DNA of 64,000 bases from JAVBLV01 sp031553195 (lineage in GTDB: Bacteria > Bacteroidota > Bacteroidia > Bacteroidales > P3): contig JAVBLV010000014.1 of the NCBI GenBank assembly GCA_031553195.1, positions 1 to 64,000 on the forward strand. Direction: 5' to 3'. The notes under the pieces were generated by a model, which saw nothing but the letters and a program-made list of their open reading frames with translations, searched no databases and had not been told where the DNA came from. Position 1 is the first letter of the stretch. The number at the start of each line of letters is the position of its first letter. This document shows, piece after piece, positions 28,562 to 37,346 of the stretch. The translations under genes and the position numbers were made by a program.

Positions 28562-29161
28562 ATGAAAAAAATGGTTTTGATAACATGTTTGGTATTGACG
28601 GCTACAATTAATGTTTTTGGACAAAGATTTTCGCTTACCGGGTTTGCAGGATATACATTTGCAGATGACTTCAGCATAAATGGTTATTCGGGGACTCTTA
28701 AGGATAACTGGCACTATGGGGGAGGAGTTGAGTTTATGATTCATCCGTTGTATGGAGCCGAAATTCTATATCAGGCCCAAAGTACCGAAGCGGTGTTGTA
28801 TAATTATTATACTCAGGATTATACAGACGACGTAACCATATCTTATATAATGGGGGGAGGCGTGCGCTACATCCCTTTTATGAGAGGGAGAATAATGCCT
28901 TACGGAGGGTTAAATGTGGGGGTGGGGATTGTAGATTATTCTAACGACACACGTACCTGTTTTGCCTGGGGAGCCAAAATCGGACTCAAAGTGAAAGCTT
29001 CGGAAAGGATTGCTTTTAAGGCGCAGGCTCAACTGTACTCTATGGTGAATGCGGTAAGCGCTTCGTTTTGGTTTGTGCCGGGCGCTTCGGGAATTAGTTT
29101 CAGCGGATACTCGACTGTTTATCAGTATGGTTTTACGGCAGGAATTTCGATAGGGATATAA
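28562..29161 (+). CDS. Small outer-membrane beta-barrel protein
   Basis: The 199-residue product has a signal peptide (to NVFGQ, residue 21) and then alternating aromatic and glycine-rich strands (FSLTGFAGYTFADDF, YGGGVEFMIHPLYG, YIMGGGVRYIPFMRG, GGLNVGVGI, WGAKIGLKVKA), ending in GFTAGISIGI. This is the pattern of OmpA/OmpX-like eight-stranded barrels. Substrate or role unknown. No neighbour is in the same operon. Confidence 0.85.
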   Translation: MKKMVLITCLVLTATINVFGQRFSLTGFAGYTFADDFSINGYSGTLKDNWHYGGGVEFMIHPLYGAEILYQAQSTEAVLYNYYTQDYTDDVTISYIMGGGVRYIPFMRGRIMPYGGLNVGVGIVDYSNDTRTCFAWGAKIGLKVKASERIAFKAQAQLYSMVNAVSASFWFVPGASGISFSGYSTVYQYGFTAGISIGI

Positions 29162-29228
29162 TACTACTCATTCGTGTACTTAGAATGAGGTTTGATATCA
29201 TTTGCATGTTCAATTTAGTCGAATCATT

Positions 29229-29263
29229 TTATACCTCACAGATTTCAAATCTATGAGGTATAA
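29229..29263. other. 35-bp palindrome, possible bidirectional terminator
   Basis: Arms of 17 bases around a central C (29246), with one mismatch, reading TTATACCTCACAGATTT and its complement. It lies between the convergent barrel gene and rsmD, where a two-way terminator would be useful, although the T-runs are weak. Confidence 0.6.
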
Positions 29264-29375
29264 GAATTTAACATCAAAATTGATTACAGATTTCCAGACT
29301 ATAATGTAAAGGCGTAAAATATTAAAAATTCTAAAATAGTGATTTTATGGATCTTATATTAATTTCGAACCTTTT

Positions 29376-29921
29376 TTAATTTTCTTTTTGTTTGAAAAAG
29401 GTAAAGTTGACTTTACCGTATTTTCTGTGTTGGAAAAAGCAGGGGTGTTCTGTAAAAGATAAATGAGCGGAATGTTCCAAAATTAAAATTCCGTTTTCGG
29501 TTAATAAATTGTTTTTGAAAATATGATCAGGAATAACATTAATATTCTGCAAGTCATAGGGCGGATCTGCGAAAATGATGTCGAATTGTTTGTTTTGCCT
29601 TCTTGAAATGAACATAAAAACGTCGGTACGGATAGGGTAGAGGTTCGACAATTCAAATATGGCGGCCGTCTTCTTTATAAAATCGATGCATTTGAAATTG
29701 GTATCGATACAGGTTACGTTTTTACAACCTCTGGACACAAATTCAAAAGCAATGCTTCCGATTCCCGTAAATAGATCCAGGACATCTACTTCTTCAAAAT
29801 CAATAATATTATTCAAGATATTAAAAAGTCCTTCGCGCGCCATATCGGTTGTGGGGCGTACAGGAAGATTGGCGGGGGGATTCAACCGCCGTCCTTTTAA
29901 ATATCCACTGATGATTCGCAT
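29376..29921 (-). CDS. rsmD: 16S rRNA (guanine966-N2)-methyltransferase
   Basis: The 181-residue product starts MRIISGYLKGRRL, has the SAM motif DLFTGIGSIA at residues 49-58 and the catalytic DPPY at about 119-122. These are the hallmarks of RsmD. It is the last gene of a three-gene minus-strand unit; the gap to the DUF3822 gene is 18 bases. Confidence 0.95.
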   Translation of the reverse strand: MRIISGYLKGRRLNPPANLPVRPTTDMAREGLFNILNNIIDFEEVDVLDLFTGIGSIAFEFVSRGCKNVTCIDTNFKCIDFIKKTAAIFELSNLYPIRTDVFMFISRRQNKQFDIIFADPPYDLQNINVIPDHIFKNNLLTENGILILEHSAHLSFTEHPCFFQHRKYGKVNFTFFKQKEN

Positions 29922-29939
29922 TGAAAGATTGGAATGAAA

Positions 29940-30752
29940 TTACAGGATCAAAAAATATTTAGCCAATTCAGATTTACTACCGATAGATTCTGTTTCGGAG
30001 GACAGCGGAAAAATATCTACATTCGGAATGAATGTTCTTAACCTGAAAAGTATTACATCATCAACAGTACCACCGACGTAACAGTTTGTTATATTCAAAT
30101 CGAATTGAAGTTGCTTAATCACATTAAGTACGAAATAAACAAGTTCTTCCTCTCCCTCGAAAGAAAAAGAATTTCCCAAAACGAATTCTTTTTTCTTATA
30201 AGCGGCAATATCAACGCCTTTTGTCCGGATATTTAAAATAATGGTATTGCGTTGATTGTCGGTGAGTTCTAATCCTTTTTCGGCCATAACAATATGTTGG
30301 GAAAGAAATGAGGCGGAAGGCGTTAGAATTTTAAAAGCCGAAAAAATGTTAGGGTTAACGGCAAATATGGAATATGCTTTTAACAGCGGGGAATAAATTG
30401 CTTGTATTTGCTCTGTATCGTCGACGCAACAAACAAATTTCAAATATTTCTTTATATGGTTCCCATCAAATAAAACCTCCGGCGCCCAAACATGCTTAAC
30501 AGCTTGAAAAATTGTAGAAGTAGAAGAGAAAGTAAACGCTGTAATACCGGCATTGGAAAATGCGGTTTTTACTACATTCATTACTTCTGTCAATCGTTCG
30601 GGAAACAGAATGTCAAAATCAGATAGTTTTATTAATTGTCTCTCGTTATTATGCAAGGAAAAAGAAAATCCATGAGCCCGGAGGCAAATGGATAGTTCTT
30701 TTTCTGAATGATGCAAGTTATCTTCTAAACAAAAATCAAACTTTGGGAACAT
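29940..30752 (-). CDS. DUF3822 family protein
   Basis: A 270-residue protein of a Bacteroidota family that is commonly found directly upstream of rsmD. Two related halves can be seen (an FtsA/actin-like fold has been suggested for the family, which I recall and do not see here). Near the C-terminus is FNITNCYVGGTVDD-like sequence (NITNCYVGG). Function unknown. It lies 10 bases from the upstream gene. Confidence 0.85.
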   Translation of the reverse strand: MFPKFDFCLEDNLHHSEKELSICLRAHGFSFSLHNNERQLIKLSDFDILFPERLTEVMNVVKTAFSNAGITAFTFSSTSTIFQAVKHVWAPEVLFDGNHIKKYLKFVCCVDDTEQIQAIYSPLLKAYSIFAVNPNIFSAFKILTPSASFLSQHIVMAEKGLELTDNQRNTIILNIRTKGVDIAAYKKKEFVLGNSFSFEGEEELVYFVLNVIKQLQFDLNITNCYVGGTVDDVILFRLRTFIPNVDIFPLSSETESIGSKSELAKYFLIL

Positions 30753-30762
30753 AATTTTAAAT

Positions 30763-31395
30763 TTATTCGAAATTACCTTCTATAATGGGTTGCTCAAGCG
30801 AACCAAATTTTAGTCCCGGATATTTCTTTATGGCTTCGGCATCTGCTATTTTATTAATAACAAATTGTTTATCCATTCCTTCCAAAAAGGAGCTAAAATG
30901 CGCTTTAACTTCGATAACAGGAACGCTAAAGCCGGATTTATCTACAAATGATGCTTGAGATTCAAATGTTTGTCCATTCCCATAAGGAATATATTTCAGA
31001 TCTTTCAATTGTTCTTCAGTAATGGAAATTTTCTTTTCCTCCCTCAACTTTTCCAATGGGTTCATATAAATCGTATCACGAGAAATAATCCCCATTTTCA
31101 ATGCTTTTTCTTCGGTTAACGTATCGGGCACGTCGCCTATCTTTTTTATCACAGGCACTCTCCCTTGCTGCAAAAATAAAATAAGCGAGTCAATATCGGC
31201 CATGTACCTTCCGTTAACAACTTTATACGCTTCTTCTAATGTTCTGATTTCTTTTAGTTTGGAAATAACGGCTTTACTTCGTTTGTTGTACTCGTTTTCG
31301 TAACGGACGGGTTCCATAATGCTGTCATACAGGAAATATACGAGGGCGATAATTACCAAAACAAGTACAATTTGAATTATTGTTCTGATTCTCAT
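30763..31395 (-). CDS. Single-span membrane protein, conserved upstream of DUF3822
   Basis: A 210-residue protein with one N-terminal transmembrane helix (IIQIVLVLVIIALVYFLY), then a charged helix with KLKEIRTLEEAYKVVNGRYMAD. That segment resembles the start of the pilin-like GspG/PulG fold, in which a long helix precedes a small globular domain. I recall similar hypothetical genes ahead of DUF3822/rsmD in other Bacteroidales. Function unknown. Confidence 0.75.
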   Translation of the reverse strand: MRIRTIIQIVLVLVIIALVYFLYDSIMEPVRYENEYNKRSKAVISKLKEIRTLEEAYKVVNGRYMADIDSLILFLQQGRVPVIKKIGDVPDTLTEEKALKMGIISRDTIYMNPLEKLREEKKISITEEQLKDLKYIPYGNGQTFESQASFVDKSGFSVPVIEVKAHFSSFLEGMDKQFVINKIADAEAIKKYPGLKFGSLEQPIIEGNFE

Positions 31396-31443
31396 GATTT
31401 ACTATTTTTCGTGTTTGTGATTTAAAATATTTATTCCTTTCTG

Positions 31444-31451
31444 CAAATTTA
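31444..31451 (-). promoter_or_regulatory. Likely -7 box of the rsmD operon
   Basis: The minus strand reads TAAATTTG, a perfect TAnnTTTG, 49 bases before the first ATG at 31395. A T-rich stretch lies at the -33 distance but is not TTTG. Confidence 0.45.
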
Positions 31452-31556
31452 GGATTTTTTGGAAGATAAAAAAACTTTTTAATCTGTAATTTGTCGAATA
31501 TTTCTTAAACAAATAGTAGAGCATTGGAAAACATTTGTTTTCAAATGTATATTTGC

Positions 31557-32333
31557 TTATTTCTGCGCTATCACAAAAAAATCAATAGCAGAGTCGTTAA
31601 ATTTGTCCAGATAAAAATCCTCTGTTGTAATTTCCGAAGCCGCAGAATTAGCGGAATTTTGAGATTGATTCAGTAATTTTCTCCGGTTCCAACGATTTAG
31701 TAAATCATAAGGCTTTCGAAGCATCCACGCGGGGAGTTTGTGTTCCAGATCAAGAGGGTCTAATTTTTTAAATTTCTCGACAGAAGCCTTATTTTCTTGA
31801 TAATAAGCCATTGACCGCTCTTTTAAGAAAACGCCTTGCATATCGAGATTGGTAAAATAAGGAGCCAGAACTTTTTCCAACTGGTCATGGGTATATTCCC
31901 GCACATGAAACGGATTACGCGTAAGCGAAGTTTTAATATTCGGAGTGGTTAGGATCAATTTCCCGCCAGGCTTAAGCAACTGGCTTAACCGCATGGTAAA
32001 TTCACTGTCTTCGTTTATGTGTTCAATAACCTGAAAGGTAACTACAAAATCAAAATATGATTGAGGAACGCCCCCCCATTTAGGGAACTTCATTTGCTTG
32101 AATATGACCTTGTCTGTAATTTCTTCCCCAATGGCCGTCGGAAATTTATCCATTGCCAAATACACGTCTGCCTTAGGGAGTAAAAGGTTCATCCCGTAGC
32201 CTTCTCCGCAACCGAATTCGGCAATTTTTCCTTGTGCCAGGAGCGCGGCTTGTTCATATGCAAATACGTGACGTTGATAAATTGCATTGTCCGAAGCTTC
32301 ATTTTGCGAACAACGTTCTGCTGTTTGTACCAT
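31557..32333 (-). CDS. Class I SAM-dependent methyltransferase, substrate unknown
   Basis: The 258-residue product has the motif I sequence EFGCGEGYG at residues 39-47, the acidic motif YLAMDKF, and the post-I segment FDFVVTFQVIEHINED then LKPGGKLILTTPN. It belongs to the Methyltransf_11/25 type, often acting on small molecules or lipids. The C-terminal part (KKLDPLDLEHKLPAWMLRKPYDLLNRW) is like that of methyltransferases in glycan or lipid clusters, but there is no such cluster here. Single gene. Confidence 0.82.
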   Translation of the reverse strand: MVQTAERCSQNEASDNAIYQRHVFAYEQAALLAQGKIAEFGCGEGYGMNLLLPKADVYLAMDKFPTAIGEEITDKVIFKQMKFPKWGGVPQSYFDFVVTFQVIEHINEDSEFTMRLSQLLKPGGKLILTTPNIKTSLTRNPFHVREYTHDQLEKVLAPYFTNLDMQGVFLKERSMAYYQENKASVEKFKKLDPLDLEHKLPAWMLRKPYDLLNRWNRRKLLNQSQNSANSAASEITTEDFYLDKFNDSAIDFFVIAQK

Positions 32334-32653
32334 CTGCTAAATAAAGGTTATTTTTGAAAAAGGTTCTAATTTAAAGCGCATTCCGAAGGTCAAAATATTC
32401 ATAAAACAAAAATTTGGAATAGATTCGTTTTTATGTGAAGTTTGCCAGAAATCAGGGAATACTACTTTTACACATATGCAAATATACAATTTTTTATAAT
32501 AGTTACGGATTAATAAGTCAGGGCGCGACTTTAAGTCGCGCCCTGACTAGATGATCTAATAAGAAATAAACGGATAAAAGAAAAACCTACTTTTGAAAAA
32601 CAAAAATCTTTGACGCGAGTTATATAAAATGTTCTATAGAATTAACTTAGTCC
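32334..32653. other. Divergent intergenic region with palindrome
   Basis: About 320 bases between the methyltransferase and the divergent MFS gene. It contains CAAATATA at 32479-32486 (TATATTTG on the minus strand, a possible -7 box) and the 33-bp palindrome at 32516-32548. Nothing else is recognised. Confidence 0.6.
32516..32548. repeat. 33-bp palindromic repeat, copy 3 (perfect)
   Basis: Two perfect 16-base arms, AGTCAGGGCGCGACTT and AAGTCGCGCCCTGACT, around one central T. This is the best copy of the family. Confidence 0.9.
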
Positions 32654-33907
32654 ATGTCGATAAATAGCATATTTAAAGAAACCTTCTCGTCCTTATATCA
32701 TAGGAACTTTCGCGCCTTTTGGTTCGGACAGGCCGTGTCGCTTATCGGTAGCATGATACAGGTAACGGCTTTGAGTTGGTATGTATATAAAATTAGCGGC
32801 TCTCCCTTTTTGTTGGGGTTGATGGGAGTATTCGAATTTGGCCCTGTTTTGGCTCTTTCTTTATTTAGCGGGGTTTTTATCGAACGTTTTCCAAAAAAAA
32901 AGATACTGCTTGTTACTCAAAGCATTTTTCTTGTTCAATCGTTGATCCTCTCTTTGTTGGTTTGGACAGGATCTACAAACTATTGGTTTTTTGCAATTTT
33001 AGCGTTAATTGCCGGAGTAGCCAATAGCATCGACCAGCCGGCCAGGCAATCTTATTTTGTGGAATTGGTAGGAAAAAAGGACTTGCCTAATGCCATTTCG
33101 TTGAATTCAACTACTTTTAATCTGGCTAGAATTATAGGACCTGCTATTGCCGGTATTATTATGAAATATTTGGGAACGGCCGAATGCTTTCTGATTAATG
33201 GTTTAAGCTTTATTCCTGTAATTTATGGAATTACGTTGATAGATGTAGCCGGTACGCCTTTAAGAAAAGAGAAGCAAAATGGTATTTTAAGCGAGATAAA
33301 AACCGGACTCCGTTACACATTTAGAAATCCATTGCTTTATCCTACGTTTATTATCATGGCGATCGTGTGTACTTTTTCCATGAATTCCAATGTAGTGTTA
33401 CCCGTATTCGCTAAAGACGTAATGCTTGGCAGCGAAAGCACATATAGTCTTATGATGTCGTTGCTCGGACTTGGGTCGCTTTTGGGCGCTCTTTTCATGG
33501 CCGGATTCGGAAGTAAGATTCGTAGCAGGAATTTCCTTATTCCTCCGGCGCTTTGTGTTGCAACTGCGCAAATGTTTACTCTGATTCCCATTGACGCAAA
33601 ACATCAGTTTCTGTATATGTCTATATTGCTTATTATTATAGGGTTTTCAAACCTCTGTTTCCTCAATAGGGCAAACACGCGTATACAATTGAATACCGAT
33701 GATGAATACAGAGGAAGAGTAATGAGTATATATGTGTTTATCAATACGGGGAGCACGCCTTTGGGGAATACCTTTACTGGTTGGGCTATCGGGATGGCGG
33801 GCGAACGATATGGCTTTTTTATTAACGGATTGGTTACATGTAGTCTCGTTTTGGTTATGTATTATCTTTTCCGGTCTCATTTGCTCAAAGCAAAAGTGGT
33901 GAAATAG
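32654..33907 (+). CDS. MFS transporter, exporter type
   Basis: The 417-residue product starts NRAFWFGQAVSLIGSMIQ-like (HRNFRAFWFGQAVSLIGS), has 12 predicted transmembrane helices and, between helices 2 and 3, SGVFIERFPKKKILLVTQ, the A-like motif of drug and siderophore exporters (EntS type, MFS_3). The segment NSIDQPARQSYFVELV is strongly conserved in this family. Substrate not deducible. It is transcribed alone, divergent from the methyltransferase. Confidence 0.9.
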   Translation: MSINSIFKETFSSLYHRNFRAFWFGQAVSLIGSMIQVTALSWYVYKISGSPFLLGLMGVFEFGPVLALSLFSGVFIERFPKKKILLVTQSIFLVQSLILSLLVWTGSTNYWFFAILALIAGVANSIDQPARQSYFVELVGKKDLPNAISLNSTTFNLARIIGPAIAGIIMKYLGTAECFLINGLSFIPVIYGITLIDVAGTPLRKEKQNGILSEIKTGLRYTFRNPLLYPTFIIMAIVCTFSMNSNVVLPVFAKDVMLGSESTYSLMMSLLGLGSLLGALFMAGFGSKIRSRNFLIPPALCVATAQMFTLIPIDAKHQFLYMSILLIIIGFSNLCFLNRANTRIQLNTDDEYRGRVMSIYVFINTGSTPLGNTFTGWAIGMAGERYGFFINGLVTCSLVLVMYYLFRSHLLKAKVVK

Positions 33908-34029
33908 ACGAGTTCCATTTGAGGTATTTAAAACTTTTCTCAAAAAATAAGGACATTAATTCTATTATCTGAGTAAATTCTTTATCAGGAAGGGCTTCTT
34001 AGATTTAAAATGATTTCTGAATGTTGAAC

Positions 34030-34060
34030 TTTCCGCATCCCGTTTTTATTTGTATCTTTG
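34030..34060 (+). promoter_or_regulatory. pyrG promoter
   Basis: TTTC at 34030-34033, exactly 19 bases, then TATCTTTG at 34053-34060. The leader would be about 100 bases. No attenuator structure is evident in it. Confidence 0.65.
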
Positions 34061-34170
34061 AAAACTTTGATTTATGCTTTTTTTGAAATAAAGATTGGTT
34101 TTTAGTATTCTGTTATTCAGGATGATATATCTTCTTTATTGTGGAAGGTTTTTAAGTAAAAAATTAAAGT

Positions 34171-35772
34171 ATGGGTACTGCAAAATATATTTTCGTTACA
34201 GGAGGAGTTACTTCATCCTTAGGTAAAGGTATTATTTCCGCTTCTTTGGCAAGTTTGCTGAAAGCAAGGGGTTTTTCGGTTACAATCCAAAAATTGGATC
34301 CCTATATTAATATAGATCCGGGCACGTTGAATCCGTATGAACATGGGGAATGCTATGTAACGGAAGACGGCGCCGAAACAGATCTGGACTTGGGCCATTA
34401 TGAACGCTTTACCAATGTCCCTACTTCACAGGCAAACAATGTTACTACCGGTCGTATTTATCAATCGGTAATAGAAAGAGAACGTCGCGGCGATTTCTTG
34501 GGCGCAACGGTACAAGTGGTGCCGCATATTACCAACGAAATAAAAGATAGGATAAAGATTCTGGGTAATGAAGGGAAATATGACTTTGTAATTACGGAAA
34601 TCGGCGGCACGGTTGGAGATATAGAATCATTCCCTTTTGTGGAGGCCGTCAGGCAGATGAAATGGATGTTGGGAAAAAACTGTATGGTCATTCATTTGAC
34701 TTATATTCCTTATTTGTCGGCTACCGGCGAATTGAAAACAAAACCCACGCAACATTCCGTTAAAACCATGCTGGAGCAGGGCGTGCAGCCCGATATAATT
34801 GTATGCCGCACGGAAAGAAGCCTGAACAAATCCGTCCGCGACAAGGTGGCGTTGTTTTGTAATGTCGATTTGAATTGCGTAATAGAATCTATCGACGCTT
34901 CTTCTATTTATGAAGTCCCCTTATTGATGCGCGACGAAGGTTTGGATGTGCAGGTATTGAATAAATTGGGGATGGAAGCCAAGGGAGAAGCTGATTTAAG
35001 TGGATGGGAAGCCTTTATATATAAACTGAGAAATCCTCAATCCCAAACAACCATCGGTTTGGTTGGAAAATACGTAGAGTTGAAAGACGCTTACAAATCG
35101 ATAGTGGAATCGTTTATCCATGCCGGCACAAGCGTAGGATGCAAGGTAAATATAAAATGGATCCATTCCGAACAACTTGACGAAGAAAATGTATGCGAGA
35201 AGTTGAAAGATTTGCAAGGCATACTGGTAGCGCCCGGATTCGGAAGTCGCGGAATTGACGGTAAAATTCTTGCCGTGAAATATGCCAGGGAAAACAAAAT
35301 ACCATTTTTGGGAATTTGCCTGGGGATGCAATGCGCGGTGATTGAATTTGCTCGCAATGTGTTGAAATATAAAGATGCGCATTCTACCGAGATGTATCCG
35401 GCCACGCCATATCCCGTCATTAGTTTGATGGAAGAACAAAAGGAAATAACAGGAATGGGAGGAACTATGCGTTTGGGAGCTTATCCTTGCCAACTGAAAA
35501 AGGGTTCTAAAGTTTACGATATTTACAAGTCGGAAGTGATTTCCGAGCGTCACCGTCACCGGTATGAATTTAATAATGATTACAAAGAGGCTTTTGAGCT
35601 GGCTGGCATGACAGGAACCGGGATAAACCCTTCATCTAACTTGATTGAAATAGTGGAAATTCCGGAACACCCTTTTTTTATTGGGGTACAGTTTCATCCC
35701 GAATACAAGAGCACAGTAGCCAATCCGCATCCTTTGTTTGTCGCTTTTGTAAATGCGAGTATGAAGAAATAA
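34171..35772 (+). CDS. pyrG: CTP synthase
   Basis: Makes CTP from UTP, ATP and glutamine. The 533-residue product has the N-terminal synthetase domain (FVTGGVTSSLGKGI at residues 8-21, DPYINIDPGT, EIGGTVGD) and a C-terminal class I amidotransferase with nucleophile Cys in FLGICLGMQCA and the HPEYKS His-Glu pair. Length and ends are normal. Strong terminator 25 bases past the stop. Confidence 0.98.
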   Translation: MGTAKYIFVTGGVTSSLGKGIISASLASLLKARGFSVTIQKLDPYINIDPGTLNPYEHGECYVTEDGAETDLDLGHYERFTNVPTSQANNVTTGRIYQSVIERERRGDFLGATVQVVPHITNEIKDRIKILGNEGKYDFVITEIGGTVGDIESFPFVEAVRQMKWMLGKNCMVIHLTYIPYLSATGELKTKPTQHSVKTMLEQGVQPDIIVCRTERSLNKSVRDKVALFCNVDLNCVIESIDASSIYEVPLLMRDEGLDVQVLNKLGMEAKGEADLSGWEAFIYKLRNPQSQTTIGLVGKYVELKDAYKSIVESFIHAGTSVGCKVNIKWIHSEQLDEENVCEKLKDLQGILVAPGFGSRGIDGKILAVKYARENKIPFLGICLGMQCAVIEFARNVLKYKDAHSTEMYPATPYPVISLMEEQKEITGMGGTMRLGAYPCQLKKGSKVYDIYKSEVISERHRHRYEFNNDYKEAFELAGMTGTGINPSSNLIEIVEIPEHPFFIGVQFHPEYKSTVANPHPLFVAFVNASMKK

Positions 35773-35797
35773 AAAAGCGTAATTATGGGCGAAATAA

Positions 35798-35826
35798 AAA
35801 CTCCCGGCATTGTCGGGAGTTTTTCT
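35798..35826 (+). terminator. pyrG rho-independent terminator
   Basis: ACTCCCG pairs with CGGGAGT around GCATTGT, followed by five T and preceded by A-run, so it could also work in reverse. Confidence 0.92.
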
Positions 35827-35864
35827 GTTTGTCGAAGTAATGAAAATTTTCAGCATACGTTTAA

Positions 35865-36024
35865 GAGGTTGTTTAAATTTTTGTGGAAAAGATTTTGAGA
35901 GATAAAAGTAGCGAGTTTGCGGGCAGGATTTTTCAAGAATAGTAGAGCTATTTGGTAAAAATTCCGACAAAAAAGCACATTTTTAGACTCGAAATACTTC
36001 ATAGAAAAATTTTAAAACAACCTC
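35865..36024. repeat. MITE-like 160-bp repeat, copy 5
   Basis: Ends GAGGTTGTTTAAA and CAACCTC. TAA lies directly next to both ends, a possible 3-bp target duplication. It sits between the pyrG terminator and the OsmC promoter. Confidence 0.9.
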
Positions 36025-36069
36025 TAAGTTAACAAAATATTCTGTTTTCTTCTATGTGGAAACTTACGG

Positions 36070-36077
36070 TACTTTTG
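36070..36077 (+). promoter_or_regulatory. Likely -7 box of the OsmC gene
   Basis: TACTTTTG, 22 bases before the ATG at 36100. The -33 position has only a T-rich stretch. Confidence 0.5.
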
Positions 36078-36099
36078 TTTTTTAATTTATCATCATAAA

Positions 36100-36579
36100 A
36101 TGAATGTTAAAGAACATGTTTACAGTTTAATTGTTCAATGGACCGGAAATAAAGGAACGGGAACTTCGAATTATTGTTCTTATGAGCGAAGCCATATTAT
36201 TTCATCCGCAAATAAGCCGGATATTCTGGCTTCGTCCGATCCTGCTTTCCGCGGCGATGAAACAAAATACAATCCTGAAGAATTGTTGCTGGCGTCGTTG
36301 TCGAGTTGCCACATGCTTTGGTTTTTGTATTTATGCGCCAGTAGCAATATTATTGTAACAAACTATGCCGATAATCCTACCGGCATTATGATTGAAACGG
36401 CAGATGGCGGCGGAAAATTCAAAGAAGTTACTTTGAATCCTGTTGTAACGGTTAAGGGCGAAATAATAATAGATATAATTGAAAGTCTTCATAAAAAAGC
36501 CAACCAACTTTGTTTTATTGCCAATTCGGTGAACTTTCCGGTAAAACATACTGTTATGGTAAGATCTGAATCAGAGTAA
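36100..36579 (+). CDS. OsmC/Ohr-family protein (peroxiredoxin-like)
   Basis: The 159-residue product has the two redox cysteines of the family: Cys70 in ASLSSCHM and Cys138 in NQLCFIAN. The Arg of the catalytic pocket could be Arg30 or Arg51. Members reduce organic peroxides with a thiol partner in the cytoplasm. The motif YNPEELLLASLSSC is typical of the OsmC-like branch, not Ohr. Single gene. Confidence 0.92.
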   Translation: MNVKEHVYSLIVQWTGNKGTGTSNYCSYERSHIISSANKPDILASSDPAFRGDETKYNPEELLLASLSSCHMLWFLYLCASSNIIVTNYADNPTGIMIETADGGGKFKEVTLNPVVTVKGEIIIDIIESLHKKANQLCFIANSVNFPVKHTVMVRSESE

Positions 36580-36779
36580 TAATCTTCTCGGTAAGTAGAG
36601 TTTATATCGACTAAATAGTTAAGGAAACAGGTTTCTGTATCTTTTAATCAAAATTGTTGAGACTTTGATACACAGGTTTTGGAAATTTGTTAAGTATCTG
36701 AAAATAAAATATTTGTATAATTTATAATGAGTTATTTGGTATAATGTTAGTTATTTAGTTGTTAAAAAAGACAAATAAA

Positions 36780-37157
36780 ATGGATGCGAATATATCGAAA
36801 CCTAAAACAGTCGACGAGTATATTGCTTTAGCTTCGCCAAATGTAAAAGAACATTTGGAACAATTAAGAATGGCTATTCTGCAAACGGCGCCGCTTGCGC
36901 AGGAAGGAATCAGTTACGAAATGCCTGTTTATAAATTGAATGGCATTTTAGTTTATTTTGGCGGATTTACCAAGCATGTCAGTTTGTTTCCCGGGCCTGG
37001 CGCAATTATGGAATTTAAGGATGAATTGTCAGATTATAAAACCTCTAAAGGCGCCATTCAGTTTCCGCTTGATAAACAAATCCCTGTGGAATTGGTAAAA
37101 AAAATTGTACAATTTCGCATGAAAGAAAATCAAAAGAAAGCGACGCTAAAGAAATAA
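36780..37157 (+). CDS. DUF1801 (YdhG-like) protein
   Basis: A 125-residue protein, taken from the ATG at 36780; an earlier start would be non-ATG. The segments TVDEYIALASPNVKEHLEQLR, EGISYEMPVYKLNG (given by ends here), FGGFTKHVSLFPGPGAI and KGAIQFPLDKQIPVELVKKIV are hallmark strings of DUF1801, which is related to frataxin-like folds. Function not established. Confidence 0.9.
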   Translation: MDANISKPKTVDEYIALASPNVKEHLEQLRMAILQTAPLAQEGISYEMPVYKLNGILVYFGGFTKHVSLFPGPGAIMEFKDELSDYKTSKGAIQFPLDKQIPVELVKKIVQFRMKENQKKATLKK

Positions 37158-37194
37158 AAGATCATAGAATATCCATGAGACAAAAGTCTTAATT

Positions 37195-37337
37195 AAATGG
37201 AGAGTAAATTATCGAATAAGGAAATAGCGAGATATTCAATGATTTAATAATTCAATTAGTCAGTCTAAATGGAGAGTAAATATCGAATAAAGAAATAGCA
37301 CATGGCATTCCATGATTTGATAATTCAATTATTCAAT
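37195..37337. repeat. Two tandem 72-bp repeats
   Basis: Units 37195-37266 and 37267-37337 both start AAATGGAGAGTAAA and contain ATCGAATAA.GAAATAGC and an AATTCAATTA end. It is the leader region of the metallohydrolase gene and looks like a recent local duplication. Confidence 0.8.
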
Positions 37338-37346
37338 ATATAAAAG

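Noticed and set aside
34061..34170. Attenuator or riboswitch in the pyrG leader
   Set aside because: The leader is AT-rich with no stable hairpin and none of the conserved riboswitch blocks I know.
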